Of a stretch of DNA of 64,000 bases, positions 44,437 through 53,537 are shown piece after piece. The position numbers and the translations under genes were made by a program. Each line of letters opens with the position of its first letter. The first letter of the stretch is position 1. The notes beneath the pieces were generated by a model. That model made no database searches. It worked only from the letters and a program-made list of their open reading frames with translations, and was not told the DNA's origin. Source of the DNA: an uncultured Desulfovibrio sp. (lineage in GTDB: Bacteria > Desulfobacterota > Desulfovibrionia > Desulfovibrionales > Desulfovibrionaceae). Location of the stretch: positions 171,553 to 235,552 of the forward strand of contig CAJXYU010000008.1 in the NCBI GenBank assembly GCA_913063155.1, in the 5' to 3' direction.

Positions 44437-47297
44437 GTCCTCTGACCATACTTTTCGCCATTGCGGCTTACCTGCTCCTACTCTTTTCCATTGCCTTCTT
44501 CGTGGAGAGGAACAAGAGGTTCTGCAGAACCGTGGCAGACAGTCCCGTCATCTACTCCCTGTCGCTGGCGGTCTACTGCACCACCTGGACCTTCTACGGC
44601 AGTGTGGGCAGAGCCGCCACTTCAGGTCTGGACATGCTCGCCATCTACATTGGTCCCACTCTGGCCTTTCTGGCCGCCTTGCAGATCATCCGCAAACAGG
44701 TAGTCATCAAGGACCGATTCAAAACCACCAGCATCGCGGACTTCATTTCCGCCCGCTACAGCAGGCCCCACCTGCTTTCGGCATTGGTGACCCTGGTCTG
44801 CATGGTAGGCATCATGCCCTACATCGCCCTGCAACTGAAGGCCGTGGTCCAGTCCATGTGGGTGCTTTCGCCGAGCATGGGACCGCATGAGCTTTGGATA
44901 GGCAAGAACTTGGGATTGATCATCGCCCTGGCCATGATCGGCTTCACCGTACTGTTCGGGGTGCGCAGGCTCGACCCCACCGAGCGTCACCCCGGCATGA
45001 TCACGGCCGTGGCCCTGGACGCGGTGGTCAAGCTCACGGCCTTTCTGTGCTGCGGCATCTTCATCATCTTCGTGGCCAACGACGGCTTCAACGACGTGCT
45101 GCGAAAAGCCCTGGCCACGGACCCCTCGGCCATGAAGCTGCTCTCTTTCAAGGACGACGGCGCGGACGGCTATCTGACCTGGGGCACCCTGCTCATCCTG
45201 GCCATGTCGGCCATCCTCTTCCTGCCGCGCCAATTCCATATGACGGTAGTAGAAAACTCCAATCCAGCCCACATCCGCACGGCCATGTGGCTCTTTCCGC
45301 TCTATCTGCTGGTCATCAACATATTCGTCATGCCCCTGGCTCTGGCGGGCATAGGCGCGGGCATCCCGGTGGCACGTTCGGACGTCTACATGCTCAGCCT
45401 CCCCCTGCACTATGAAAACCCGATGCTGGCACTGTTCGTATTCATCGGCGGTTTTTCGGCAGCCTCGGCCATGGTCATGATTTCGGCCATGACCATGGCC
45501 ACCATGATCGTCAACCACCTGGTGCTGCCCATGGCTTCTCGCGTGGGCCTGCTGCACGCGGCGGGCCGCAGGTTGCTGCAACTGCGCTGGGCAGCCGTCG
45601 CGCTGGTCATCCTGTTGGGCCACTGGTTCCAGTCCGAAGTGGGTGAATCCTACGCCCTGGTGAACATGGGGCTCATCTCCTTCGCAGCAGTGCTCCAGTT
45701 CGCGCCATCCGTACTGGGAGCCCTGTTCTGGAAGCGGGCCAACTTCGCCGGGGCACTGGGCGGCCTGCTGGCGGGCTTTGCGGTCTGGTTCTACACCCTG
45801 CTGCTGCCGGCCTTCATCAAGAGCGGTTGGATCGGACCCTCCCTGCTGGAAAACGGCCCCCTGGGCCTCGGATTCCTGCGGCCCGAAGCACTGTTCGGCC
45901 TGGAAGGGCTCCCGCCGCTGGTCCATTGCGTGTTCTGGTCCGTGTTCCTGAACACCTCCCTGTTCGCCATCCTGTCCCTGGCCGTGGACCGGACCGACCG
46001 GGAACAACAGGTGGCCGAGGAGTTCGTCGATGCGCTGACAGGAAATCCACTGGATCAACCCGCTTCCCATGTGGAGGTGGACTTGCAGGAAAAGAGCCTC
46101 AAGCTCATGGGTTCACTCCAGCGGCAACTGGCGCCGGGCAAGGCCTCGGCGCTGCTCGCGGAGTGCGCGGCAAAACGGGGAATGGCCCAAAGCAAAACTG
46201 TGGACGTGGTCGAATACGCCCGTTTTTTCCGGGAGGTGGAGCGGGCCCTGTCCGGCCTGTTCGGCTATGCCATGGCCAAACAGGTGCTCAACCGGGACTA
46301 CTTTTTTACGGACGAAGAGCAGCGGGCCCTGTCGGAAGGGTACGGCCGCATTTTGGCCCGACTCAACCTGCCGCCCCGCAAACTGCTGGAACGCATCGAC
46401 TACCATGAGGAGCGCGAACGCCTGCTCGAAGAGCACGGCCGGGAACTGGCCCGCAAGGTCAGGGAGCGGGATCAGGAACTCAGGATCCGCATGGCCGCGG
46501 AGGCCGCCCTGAAGACCTCCGAGGAAAAATATCACAGCATCTTCGACAACGCCGTGGAGGGCATCTTCCAGTCTACCCGGGAGGGAAGATTCATTGCGGT
46601 CAATCCGGCCATGGCCCACATGATGGGATATGACTCTCCCCAACACATGATAAACTCCATCACCGACATAGCCCGAGACTTGTACGTGGATGCGGGGCAA
46701 CGCAAACGCCTTTTCGAACTCATCGACGAAAAAGGGAACATCAAGGGATTCCAGGTCGAGGTGAAACGCGCCGACTGGAGCAAGAGATGGCTGGAGCTTT
46801 CCCTGCGCCCCATCTACGATAAAAAAGGCAACCTGCAGTACATAGAAGGCATCGCCATGGACATTACCCGCAGGATCATGGCCGAACAGGGCCTCAAACG
46901 CTACCATGAGCATCTGGAGGACCTGGTTTCCGAACGGGAGAACGAATTACAGGACAGCGACCGGCTGCTCAAGGACATCATGGAGGGCATGAACGTCGCG
47001 GTTGTCATCATGGACACCGAAAAGCATACCATCGTCATGGCCAACGAGGCGGCGGGAACCCTGCTCGGCACGGAAAAGGCCAACATCGTGGGCCTGCCTT
47101 GCGAGGCCATCCCCGGGCTCTCCCCGGACGGCGCCGCGTGCATCATTGATCCGGCCAGGGTCGGGGAGGGCCGGGTCCGGAGCGCCATCATCTCGTCCAA
47201 GGGCAGAGAGATCTCCGTGTCCCGCTCGATCATCGCCACCCGTCACAGGGGTCGCGACGCTCTGGTGCTGATGCTCATGGAAATCCAGGACAATTAG
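44430..47297 (+). CDS. SLC5-like membrane sensor with PAS domains, no kinase
   Basis: A 955-residue fusion. Residues about 1-520 contain some 13 membrane helices of the sodium:solute symporter type (SLYCTT-like opening YSLSLAVYCTTWTFYGSVG; motif TERHPGMITAVALDAVVK). A linker of about 150 residues (LGRLFGYAMAKQVLN-type) leads to a PAS/PAC unit (about 690-815, SIFDNAVEGIFQSTREGRFI, ending GIAMDITRR) and a second PAS-like unit to the end. CbrA-type relatives continue with a histidine kinase; here the stop comes first. It may act with a separate kinase. Confidence 0.8.
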   Translation: MLSPLTILFAIAAYLLLLFSIAFFVERNKRFCRTVADSPVIYSLSLAVYCTTWTFYGSVGRAATSGLDMLAIYIGPTLAFLAALQIIRKQVVIKDRFKTTSIADFISARYSRPHLLSALVTLVCMVGIMPYIALQLKAVVQSMWVLSPSMGPHELWIGKNLGLIIALAMIGFTVLFGVRRLDPTERHPGMITAVALDAVVKLTAFLCCGIFIIFVANDGFNDVLRKALATDPSAMKLLSFKDDGADGYLTWGTLLILAMSAILFLPRQFHMTVVENSNPAHIRTAMWLFPLYLLVINIFVMPLALAGIGAGIPVARSDVYMLSLPLHYENPMLALFVFIGGFSAASAMVMISAMTMATMIVNHLVLPMASRVGLLHAAGRRLLQLRWAAVALVILLGHWFQSEVGESYALVNMGLISFAAVLQFAPSVLGALFWKRANFAGALGGLLAGFAVWFYTLLLPAFIKSGWIGPSLLENGPLGLGFLRPEALFGLEGLPPLVHCVFWSVFLNTSLFAILSLAVDRTDREQQVAEEFVDALTGNPLDQPASHVEVDLQEKSLKLMGSLQRQLAPGKASALLAECAAKRGMAQSKTVDVVEYARFFREVERALSGLFGYAMAKQVLNRDYFFTDEEQRALSEGYGRILARLNLPPRKLLERIDYHEERERLLEEHGRELARKVRERDQELRIRMAAEAALKTSEEKYHSIFDNAVEGIFQSTREGRFIAVNPAMAHMMGYDSPQHMINSITDIARDLYVDAGQRKRLFELIDEKGNIKGFQVEVKRADWSKRWLELSLRPIYDKKGNLQYIEGIAMDITRRIMAEQGLKRYHEHLEDLVSERENELQDSDRLLKDIMEGMNVAVVIMDTEKHTIVMANEAAGTLLGTEKANIVGLPCEAIPGLSPDGAACIIDPARVGEGRVRSAIISSKGREISVSRSIIATRHRGRDALVLMLMEIQDN

Positions 47298-47340
47298 ATC
47301 TTTCATTGTCTCGGGCCACCCGAAGCTGTAGATTCCGACA

Positions 47341-48705
47341 ATGGACCACAAAAGCGATCTCACCACCGGCCCCATCCCCCAGCTCATCCGCCGGATCGCC
47401 GTGCCCACCAGCGTGGGCATGTTCTTCACCACCATGTACAACGTGGCGGACACCTGGTTTGCCGGACTCATCGGCACCGAAGCGCAGGCTGCCCTGTCAC
47501 TGTCGTTTCCGGTCTTCTTCATTCTCATGGCCGTGGGGTCAGGCATTCAGGTTGGCTCCACGGCCCTCATCGGCGCGGCCCTGGGCGAAAAGGACCAGGC
47601 CAAGGCCGCGTCCTTCTGTGTGCAGGCAGTCAGCTTCGGCCTCGCGGTCAGCGTATTTCTGGCCGTTCTCGGTCTCCTGGTTTCGCCTTTTCTGTTCCGA
47701 CTCATGGGGGCCGAGGGGCGGTACCTGGAAACCTGCATGGCCTACATGGGGCCCCTCTTCAGTTGTGCGCCGGCCTTCCTGTTCCTGTACATGTGCAACG
47801 CCACCCTCCAGGCCCTGGGAGACACGCGCACCTTCCGCAACTTCATCGCCGCCGGGGCCGTGATCAACTGTGTGCTGGACCCCTGGTTCATCTACGGAGG
47901 GCTCGGCCTTCCGGCCATGGGTGTGGCCGGGGTGGCCTGGGCCACGGTGGTCATCCACGCCGCCGGGGGCGTGTACCTGGCCATGCGCGTACGGCACACC
48001 GGCCTGCTCAAAACCGACAAGGGCCGCAACCTGATCCCCAAGCCGGGGCTCTATGTGGCCATCGCCCGCCAAGGTCTGCCCGCCTGCGTGAACTTCCTGA
48101 CCATCGGCATGGGGGTGTTCGTCATCAACGCCTCCATCAGCGATTTCGGTCAGGCCGCCGTGGCCGCCTACGGCGTGGCCATGCGGGTGGAGCAGATCGC
48201 GCTCATGCCCACCATCGGCCTCAACGTGGCCACCCTGTCCATCATCTCCCAGAATTTCGGAGCCGGAAACTACACACGCATCCGAGAAACACTGCGCCTG
48301 TGCCTCAGGTACGGGGCATGGATGATGCTGCCCGCGGCGATCCCGGTCATCGCACTGGCCAAGCCGTTCATGGCCGCATTCAGCTCGGACCCGGCCGTCA
48401 TCGAAGCCGGGGCTTCCTACCTCAGAATCGACGCCCTGGTCTTCTACGGCTACGTGATCATCTTCGTGGGCACCTCGGCGCTCCAGGCCATCAAGAAGCC
48501 CATGTTCGCGGTCTGGCTTGGCCTGGGCCGCCAGTTGGTCGCCCCCGCCCTGCTCTTCTGGCTGTGCACCCGCGTTCTGGGCCTCGGCATCATTTCCATC
48601 TGGTGGTCCATTTTCGTGATCGTCTGGTGCGCGGCCGGCATAGCCTATTGGTTTGCCGGGAAAAAATTGCGGGAAGCCGCAGCCGAGGCGCCCCGACTCC
48701 ACTAA
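47341..48705 (+). CDS. MATE family efflux transporter
   Basis: Multidrug and toxin extrusion transporter of 454 residues, about twelve membrane helices. The opening PIPQLIRRIAVPTSVGMFF and MYNVADTWFAGLIGTEA match MATE NorM/DinF-type proteins, as does the second-half repeat QGLPACVNFLTIGMG. It probably exports cationic compounds with H+ or Na+. No clear Shine-Dalgarno is visible before ATG 47341. It follows the SLC5 sensor by 43 bp on the same strand. Confidence 0.9.
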   Translation: MDHKSDLTTGPIPQLIRRIAVPTSVGMFFTTMYNVADTWFAGLIGTEAQAALSLSFPVFFILMAVGSGIQVGSTALIGAALGEKDQAKAASFCVQAVSFGLAVSVFLAVLGLLVSPFLFRLMGAEGRYLETCMAYMGPLFSCAPAFLFLYMCNATLQALGDTRTFRNFIAAGAVINCVLDPWFIYGGLGLPAMGVAGVAWATVVIHAAGGVYLAMRVRHTGLLKTDKGRNLIPKPGLYVAIARQGLPACVNFLTIGMGVFVINASISDFGQAAVAAYGVAMRVEQIALMPTIGLNVATLSIISQNFGAGNYTRIRETLRLCLRYGAWMMLPAAIPVIALAKPFMAAFSSDPAVIEAGASYLRIDALVFYGYVIIFVGTSALQAIKKPMFAVWLGLGRQLVAPALLFWLCTRVLGLGIISIWWSIFVIVWCAAGIAYWFAGKKLREAAAEAPRLH

Positions 48706-48779
48706 TCGTTCCCTGTTCGTCACCGAAAAAAGCTTGACTTGGCCGGGCTGCACCTTAATTTGAGCACCGGAGCGAGCGC

Positions 48780-49679
48780 ATGAAACCTTTTCTGATTTTC
48801 ACCGTCACTGTGGCCGCAGCCCTGCTGGCGGCCCCGTCCGACGCACTGGCCTGGGGGCCCGGCGCCCATCTGGCTATCGGCCAGGCAGCGCTGGAAAACC
48901 TGTGCCTGCTGCCGCCGCTCATCGCACAACTCCTCATGCGCCATACCAACGCGTTCCTCTACGGCTGCCTGTGTGCCGACATCTTCATAGGCAAAGGCAC
49001 CCGCTTCAAACCCGGGCACAGCCATAACTGGACCACCGGATTCAAGCTCCTGCACACGGCGGAAGACCAGCCCACCCTAGCCTATGCCTACGGCTACCTG
49101 ACCCATTTAGCCGCCGACGTGGTGGCCCATAACTACTTCGTGCCCAACATGCTCTGGAACATGCCTTACGGAGGCAAGGCCAGCCACCTTTACGTGGAAA
49201 TGCATACGGACATGAAAATCGACTGGAGCCCGGAACTGGCCCTGAAGCTCTTCCGTACGCCCAACCGCGACGCAGAGGGCATTCTGCTTTCGGCCACAGC
49301 CCAAAAGCGCTGGACCTTCATGATCAAGAAACGGCTCATGATGGGCAGTCTGAACCTGGCCAGCCGCAAAACCTGGGACAACTCCCTGGACCTGGCCGAA
49401 CGGATGCTGCCCTGGCCCCACAACACGGGGTATCGCCAGGAAATGCTCGACCTGGCCACGCGCACGGTCCTGCACTTCCTCAAGGATCCAAACTCCTCGC
49501 CCGCCCTTGCCTACGACCCCATCGGCAGCGGCAACCTGGCCGAAGTCCGCGGGCTGCGCACGGGCACATTGTGCTCCACCCGCAAGACCACGCTGCTTTT
49601 TGACATCCCGGACACATTGGCCGACATCCCGGCCATCCCCGCACCGCCGGTCTCGCTCTCTCGCGTCCAAGGCCTTTAG
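48780..49679 (+). CDS. Zinc-dependent phospholipase C-like exported protein
   Basis: A 299-residue protein with a signal peptide (about 1-24, ending in DALA). The mature chain begins WGPGAHL, and together with NAFLYGCLCADIFIG, KPGHSHNW and YGYLTHLAADVVAHNYFVP it gives the His/Asp pattern of the Zn_dep_PLPC family, with Trp1 as a metal ligand after cleavage. The substrate is unknown. The ribosome site CCGGAG is eight bases upstream. It stands between the MATE gene and a histidine kinase on the same strand. Confidence 0.75.
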   Translation: MKPFLIFTVTVAAALLAAPSDALAWGPGAHLAIGQAALENLCLLPPLIAQLLMRHTNAFLYGCLCADIFIGKGTRFKPGHSHNWTTGFKLLHTAEDQPTLAYAYGYLTHLAADVVAHNYFVPNMLWNMPYGGKASHLYVEMHTDMKIDWSPELALKLFRTPNRDAEGILLSATAQKRWTFMIKKRLMMGSLNLASRKTWDNSLDLAERMLPWPHNTGYRQEMLDLATRTVLHFLKDPNSSPALAYDPIGSGNLAEVRGLRTGTLCSTRKTTLLFDIPDTLADIPAIPAPPVSLSRVQGL

Positions 49680-49761
49680 CGCCCAGTTTATCATATTGTC
49701 ATATCCGGCTTTCTGGTAGTGTCACACCAGTGACGTCAAGCCAGCTCCCACGGAGGTGCTC

Positions 49762-52071
49762 TTGAAACGCTCGACCGCGGCGGTCCCTCTTGCCCTGTTC
49801 GCCGTCTTCATGATTGCGGTGTTCATGCTCGAACGGGCCGAGACCCAGCACTACCGGAACAAGATACGCCTGACCATCTTCTATGAACTCAGCGCGATCC
49901 AGAGCCGGTTCGAAACCGCCCTTGCCGGCAAGCTCAACATCCTGCGCGGCATGACCGCCGTGCTCTCCGGAGCGCCGGACATGCCCGCGGTGCGCCTGAG
50001 CGCCCTGATCAAGAGCCTTGCATATGAACAGCATGGAATTGAAGCCATCCTCGTCATCCGCGACAAAGTCATCGCCTACACCTACCCAACTCACCCCGAG
50101 CCAAGCCTGGCGGATACGGATGTCGGCACCCCACTTCCCCCTGCTCTTTCACAAGCCACTCAGAGCTGTATCGCCCGACGCGGCATGATCGTCATCGGCC
50201 CCGCCGAATTTTTCCCGGACAAACAGGTCATCCTGACGGCCATGCCCGTTTTCGAACAGACCAAAGGCGGCACGGGCAACGGCCCGTTCTGGGGCTGCGT
50301 AGCCGCAGTGCTGGACCCGAAGGCCCTTTTTCAGGAGACCGGACTCATCAGCGACTATCCCGAGCTCAGCAAGGGGCTGAAGGTTCCCGACGCAGACGGC
50401 AGCGGCTGGAGGGTGGCGCAAGGAGATCCGGCCGTCTTCGACAATGACCCGGTGACCATGCACATCATTCTTCCACAGGGCTACTGGCAGCTGGCCGCAA
50501 TTCCGGCGACGGGCTGGATTCCTTCTCCCTACTCCGCATTCATATACGGCGTGGGAACGTTCCTGGCATTCGCCCTGTCCCTGGGGCTGTGGTACACGCT
50601 GCATCAGGCCCGCGTCCGGGAATTGGCAAGGGAAGAATATTTCCACTTGGTGCAGACGGCCCGAAGCATCATTCTGCGTTTAGACACCGCCGGACGTATC
50701 CGGTTCATCAACGAGTACACCCTGTCCTTTTTCGGATACGACCGTGAGGACCTGATCGGCAAACCCATGGTGGGGACCATCTACCCGGAGTTCGGTTTTG
50801 ACGGCAAAAACATTTCCAACCTCATCAACCGCCTTATCCGCGACCCGGCTTCGCTGCCCACCTTCGAGATCGAAGCCAGAAAGAAAAGCGGAGACATCGT
50901 CTGGGTGTCCTGGACCAACAGACCGTCTTACGACCCACGTCATCGTCTACGGGACATCATCTGCGTTGGCACCGACGTAACCAAGCGACGGCAGATGGAA
51001 GAGGCCCTGCGCAAGAGCGAAAGCAAATACCGGCTCCTCACCGAAAACATCACCGACGTCATCTGGGGCCTGGACGCCAATCTGCACTTCACCTACATCA
51101 GCCCGTCGGATAAACAATTGCGCGGGTTCGACGCCGTGGAGGTGTTGGGGCGGCCGCTCTGGGACTACATCGCGCCCAATTCCAGGCCCGTCCTCCTCGA
51201 AACAGTGGCTGGCCTGGAGCGCAAACTGCACAAAGGGCAGGACCTGCCCGACACCCTGACCCTGTCCCTGGAAATGATCTGCAAAGACAAAGGCACGGTC
51301 TGGGTGGAGACCCGCGCCACAGTGCTCTACAACGACGATGGCGACATGGTCGGCATGCAGGGCGTCAGCCGCGACATATCGGACCGCATCCGGGCCGAAG
51401 CCCTGCGCGAGGACATGGAACGAATCGCCCGGCACGACCTCAAAACGCCCCTGGGAGCGGTCATCGGCCTGCCCGAGGAGATCTACCGCGAAGGGAGCCT
51501 GACGCAACAGCAGAGCAATATGCTGGAAGTCATCCGCAAAGCGGGCGTGTCCATGCTGGAACTCATCAACCGGTCCCTGGAGCTCTACAAGATGGAGACC
51601 GGCGCCTACCCTCTGGAGCTGCAGCGGGTGGACCTGCTGCAACTCATCGACTTCATCGGCGCCGAGGCACGTCCCATGCTGCGCGACAAGGGAATCAGCA
51701 TCGGCGTCGAAGTACCGGGCGGGGCCAAGGAATTCCCGGTCATGGGTGAAAAGCCGCTGTTGCAATCCATGCTCGCCAACCTGCTCAAGAACGCCATCGA
51801 GGCCTCTCCCGAGGGCGGAACCGTGCGGGTGCGGTTATGGCGCAGCGACGGGATACGCATTGCCGTGCACAACGAAGGCGGCGTCCCCGAGGAGATGCGA
51901 AATGTCTTTTTCGACAAGTACGCAAAGTCCGACTCGTCCAAAGGGTCCGGACTGGGCACATACTCGTTACGACTCATTGCCCGCACCCACGGCGGCGACG
52001 CCCGCCTCGATCCCTCCACACCCGGCGAAACCACCGTCAACGTCATCCTGCCCGACAGGCCCTTGAAGTAA
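49762..52071 (+). CDS. Membrane-bound PAS histidine kinase
   Basis: Two-component sensor of 769 residues. A first membrane helix (about 5-25) and a second (about 250-272) enclose a periplasmic sensor region. Two PAS/PAC units follow (about 292-410 and 415-540). The HisKA motif has His558 in IARHDLKTPLGAVIGLP, and the ATPase part shows NLLKNAIEASPEGG (N box) and GSGLGTYSLRLIARTHGG (G2 box). TTG 49762 is preferred because CGGAGG precedes it; GTG 49756 overlaps that site. No response regulator gene is adjacent. Confidence 0.88.
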   Translation: MKRSTAAVPLALFAVFMIAVFMLERAETQHYRNKIRLTIFYELSAIQSRFETALAGKLNILRGMTAVLSGAPDMPAVRLSALIKSLAYEQHGIEAILVIRDKVIAYTYPTHPEPSLADTDVGTPLPPALSQATQSCIARRGMIVIGPAEFFPDKQVILTAMPVFEQTKGGTGNGPFWGCVAAVLDPKALFQETGLISDYPELSKGLKVPDADGSGWRVAQGDPAVFDNDPVTMHIILPQGYWQLAAIPATGWIPSPYSAFIYGVGTFLAFALSLGLWYTLHQARVRELAREEYFHLVQTARSIILRLDTAGRIRFINEYTLSFFGYDREDLIGKPMVGTIYPEFGFDGKNISNLINRLIRDPASLPTFEIEARKKSGDIVWVSWTNRPSYDPRHRLRDIICVGTDVTKRRQMEEALRKSESKYRLLTENITDVIWGLDANLHFTYISPSDKQLRGFDAVEVLGRPLWDYIAPNSRPVLLETVAGLERKLHKGQDLPDTLTLSLEMICKDKGTVWVETRATVLYNDDGDMVGMQGVSRDISDRIRAEALREDMERIARHDLKTPLGAVIGLPEEIYREGSLTQQQSNMLEVIRKAGVSMLELINRSLELYKMETGAYPLELQRVDLLQLIDFIGAEARPMLRDKGISIGVEVPGGAKEFPVMGEKPLLQSMLANLLKNAIEASPEGGTVRVRLWRSDGIRIAVHNEGGVPEEMRNVFFDKYAKSDSSKGSGLGTYSLRLIARTHGGDARLDPSTPGETTVNVILPDRPLK

Positions 52072-52109
52072 CCTTCGACGACCAAAGGAAAAAACGGACT
52101 CAACTTTTC

Positions 52110-52150
52110 GCGCCCCTTTGCGGTTCGATTCGCTCAAGGAAAGGCGCTCT
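52110..52150. repeat. Partial copy of intergenic hairpin element
   Basis: Contains CCTTTGCGGTTCGATTCGCT, nearly the same as the core at about 30168-30186, with flanking GCGCC/GGCGC arms. It lies between the histidine kinase and the metal exporter. This extends the family of intergenic repeats seen at 30.1 kb. Confidence 0.4.
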
Positions 52151-52188
52151 GGTATGAACGGAGGAAAATCCGGAGATAAAATTTTATC

Positions 52189-52250
52189 TTGACCATCAAA
52201 CTAATTTCCCATTATTACATTTTGAACATCAAATAACTTGGAGTTCAAAA
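52189..52250 (+). promoter_or_regulatory. Candidate operator sites of the exporter-MarR operon
   Basis: TTGACCATCAAA (52189-52200) and TTGAACATCAAA (52222-52233) are direct repeats 33 bp apart, and each is a TTGA-N3-TCAA palindrome. A further inverted pair, TTTTGAAC (52220-52227) and GTTCAAAA (52243-52250), spans the ribosome site. The MarR gene is in the same operon, so autoregulation is likely. Confidence 0.55.
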
Positions 52251-53017
52251 TGTCTATTGATGCGCTTTTCATGGTGGCCCTGCAGTCAAGCCTGATGCTC
52301 GGATTGATCCACGGCGTAAACCCTTGCGGACATTCCTGGGTGGTGCTCGCCCCGTTCGTTGCCGGCGACAAAAGCGGCAGGCGGGTCTCGATCCTGACCG
52401 CGTCCTTCATTTTCGGCACCACGCTGGGTTGTCTGGCCATCGGCCTGGCTCTGGGAATGCTTTCCGCCAGGCTGCCCGAGTCCGTTCGCTTCTTCACGGA
52501 CATGCTCACCGGCGGCATCATCATCGTGCTCGGCGCCATCCTGCTCTGGCGACCACATTTGCTTCACAGCCATGATCACCACGACCATTGCCCGGAGCAT
52601 GGACACGACCATGACCACGGAGGACACTGCTCCTGCCATTCCCACCATCACCACGACGACCACGAACACCAACATGATCATAACGGCCATTCGCATACAC
52701 CGCTGTCCGCCAAGAGGTCCACGGCCTGGGGTCTGGGCACCCTCGGGTTCGTGAACATGATCGTGCCCTGCCCCACGGTGGCCATCATGTATTCCTATGC
52801 CTTGGAGTCGGGCAGCGCGACCAAGGCCGTGGCCGTTTTCGCAAGCTACGCCGTGGGCACGGGATTGGCCCTGGCCGGGGTCATCTTCGCCATCTACAAG
52901 GTCACAAGCCTGATCCGGCGCATGCAGCAGTCCTGGGTAGAACCGGCCATCATGCGCACGGTTGGCGTCATGACCATGGCGTTCGGGGTCTACACCTTGT
53001 ACGGGGATTTCATATAA
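52250..53017 (+). CDS. Predicted metal exporter with His-rich loop
   Basis: Membrane protein of 255 residues with about six helices. GLIHGVNPCGHSWVVLAP near residue 18 and FVNMIVPCPTVAIMY near 170 are matching half-sites in the two halves, as in UreH/NicO/DsbD-type transporters with NPC-like motifs. The loop at about 103-149 is very rich in His, Asp and Glu and could bind Ni, Co or Zn, as in RcnA. Start ATG 52250 has GGAG six bases upstream; TTG 52238 is rejected. Cotranscribed with a MarR regulator 18 bp downstream. Confidence 0.8.
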   Translation: MSIDALFMVALQSSLMLGLIHGVNPCGHSWVVLAPFVAGDKSGRRVSILTASFIFGTTLGCLAIGLALGMLSARLPESVRFFTDMLTGGIIIVLGAILLWRPHLLHSHDHHDHCPEHGHDHDHGGHCSCHSHHHHDDHEHQHDHNGHSHTPLSAKRSTAWGLGTLGFVNMIVPCPTVAIMYSYALESGSATKAVAVFASYAVGTGLALAGVIFAIYKVTSLIRRMQQSWVEPAIMRTVGVMTMAFGVYTLYGDFI

Positions 53018-53035
53018 TCAAGAAAGGGAAGGGGT

Positions 53036-53452
53036 ATGACGAACTCTGAAAAGCTCACGCAACTCATTGTGGAATTTTATGAAAAACTGTCGTCCTGGGA
53101 GCACAGCGTGGTGCGCGACAAGGGGCTGACCTTGCCCCAAATGCACACGCTGGAGATCCTCGGCATTCACGAGGCATTACGTATGAAGGAATTGGCCGAG
53201 AAGATGGGCGTGACCACAGGCACGCTCACGGTCATGGTCGACCGGCTGGAAAAAAACGGCATGGTCCGCCGCAGACCGCACGAAACCGATCGACGGTCCA
53301 TTCTGGTCGAATTGACCGATGCCGGGTTCGAGTTGTTCCTGGAGCACGACAAGCTGCACGAGCAACTCACCGAAGACATCACCTCCACGCTCACCGAGGC
53401 CGAGCGCGAAGGGTTGACCGCATCATTGAAAAAAATGAATGAAGAGTTTTAA
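53036..53452 (+). CDS. MarR family transcriptional regulator
   Basis: Winged-helix regulator of 138 residues. The HTH (LRMKELAEKMGVTTGTLTVMV) and wing (RLEKNGMVRRRPHETDRRSILVELT) are typical, here listed as two parts. Cys residues are absent, so it is not a thiol sensor. It follows the metal exporter in the same operon, and the TTGA-N3-TCAA sites upstream of that gene are its probable targets. The ligand may be a metal or an efflux substrate. Confidence 0.92.
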   Translation: MTNSEKLTQLIVEFYEKLSSWEHSVVRDKGLTLPQMHTLEILGIHEALRMKELAEKMGVTTGTLTVMVDRLEKNGMVRRRPHETDRRSILVELTDAGFELFLEHDKLHEQLTEDITSTLTEAEREGLTASLKKMNEEF

Positions 53453-53460
53453 GTGTCGCG

Positions 53461-53507
53461 TGCGGGCAAGGGGAATGATCCCCCTTGCATCTCCTAAATA
53501 GCCCGCA
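53461..53507 (+). terminator. Nested hairpin after the marR gene
   Basis: Outer arms TGCGGGC (53461-53467) and GCCCGCA (53501-53507) enclose an inner hairpin of GCAAGGGG and CCCCCTTGC. There is no T-run, so termination here is uncertain. Confidence 0.4.
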
Positions 53508-53537
53508 TGAAAAACTTTCAACCAGGTCCCCAGCTTC

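Noticed and set aside
47298..47340. Frameshift that would restore a kinase to the SLC5-PAS protein
   Set aside because: No kinase code appears in any frame after the stop; the MATE gene follows within 43 bp.
49721..49734. GTCAC-ACCA-GTGAC inverted repeat before the histidine kinase
   Set aside because: Only 5-bp arms in the opposite sense to the CRP/HcpR consensus; it may well be chance.
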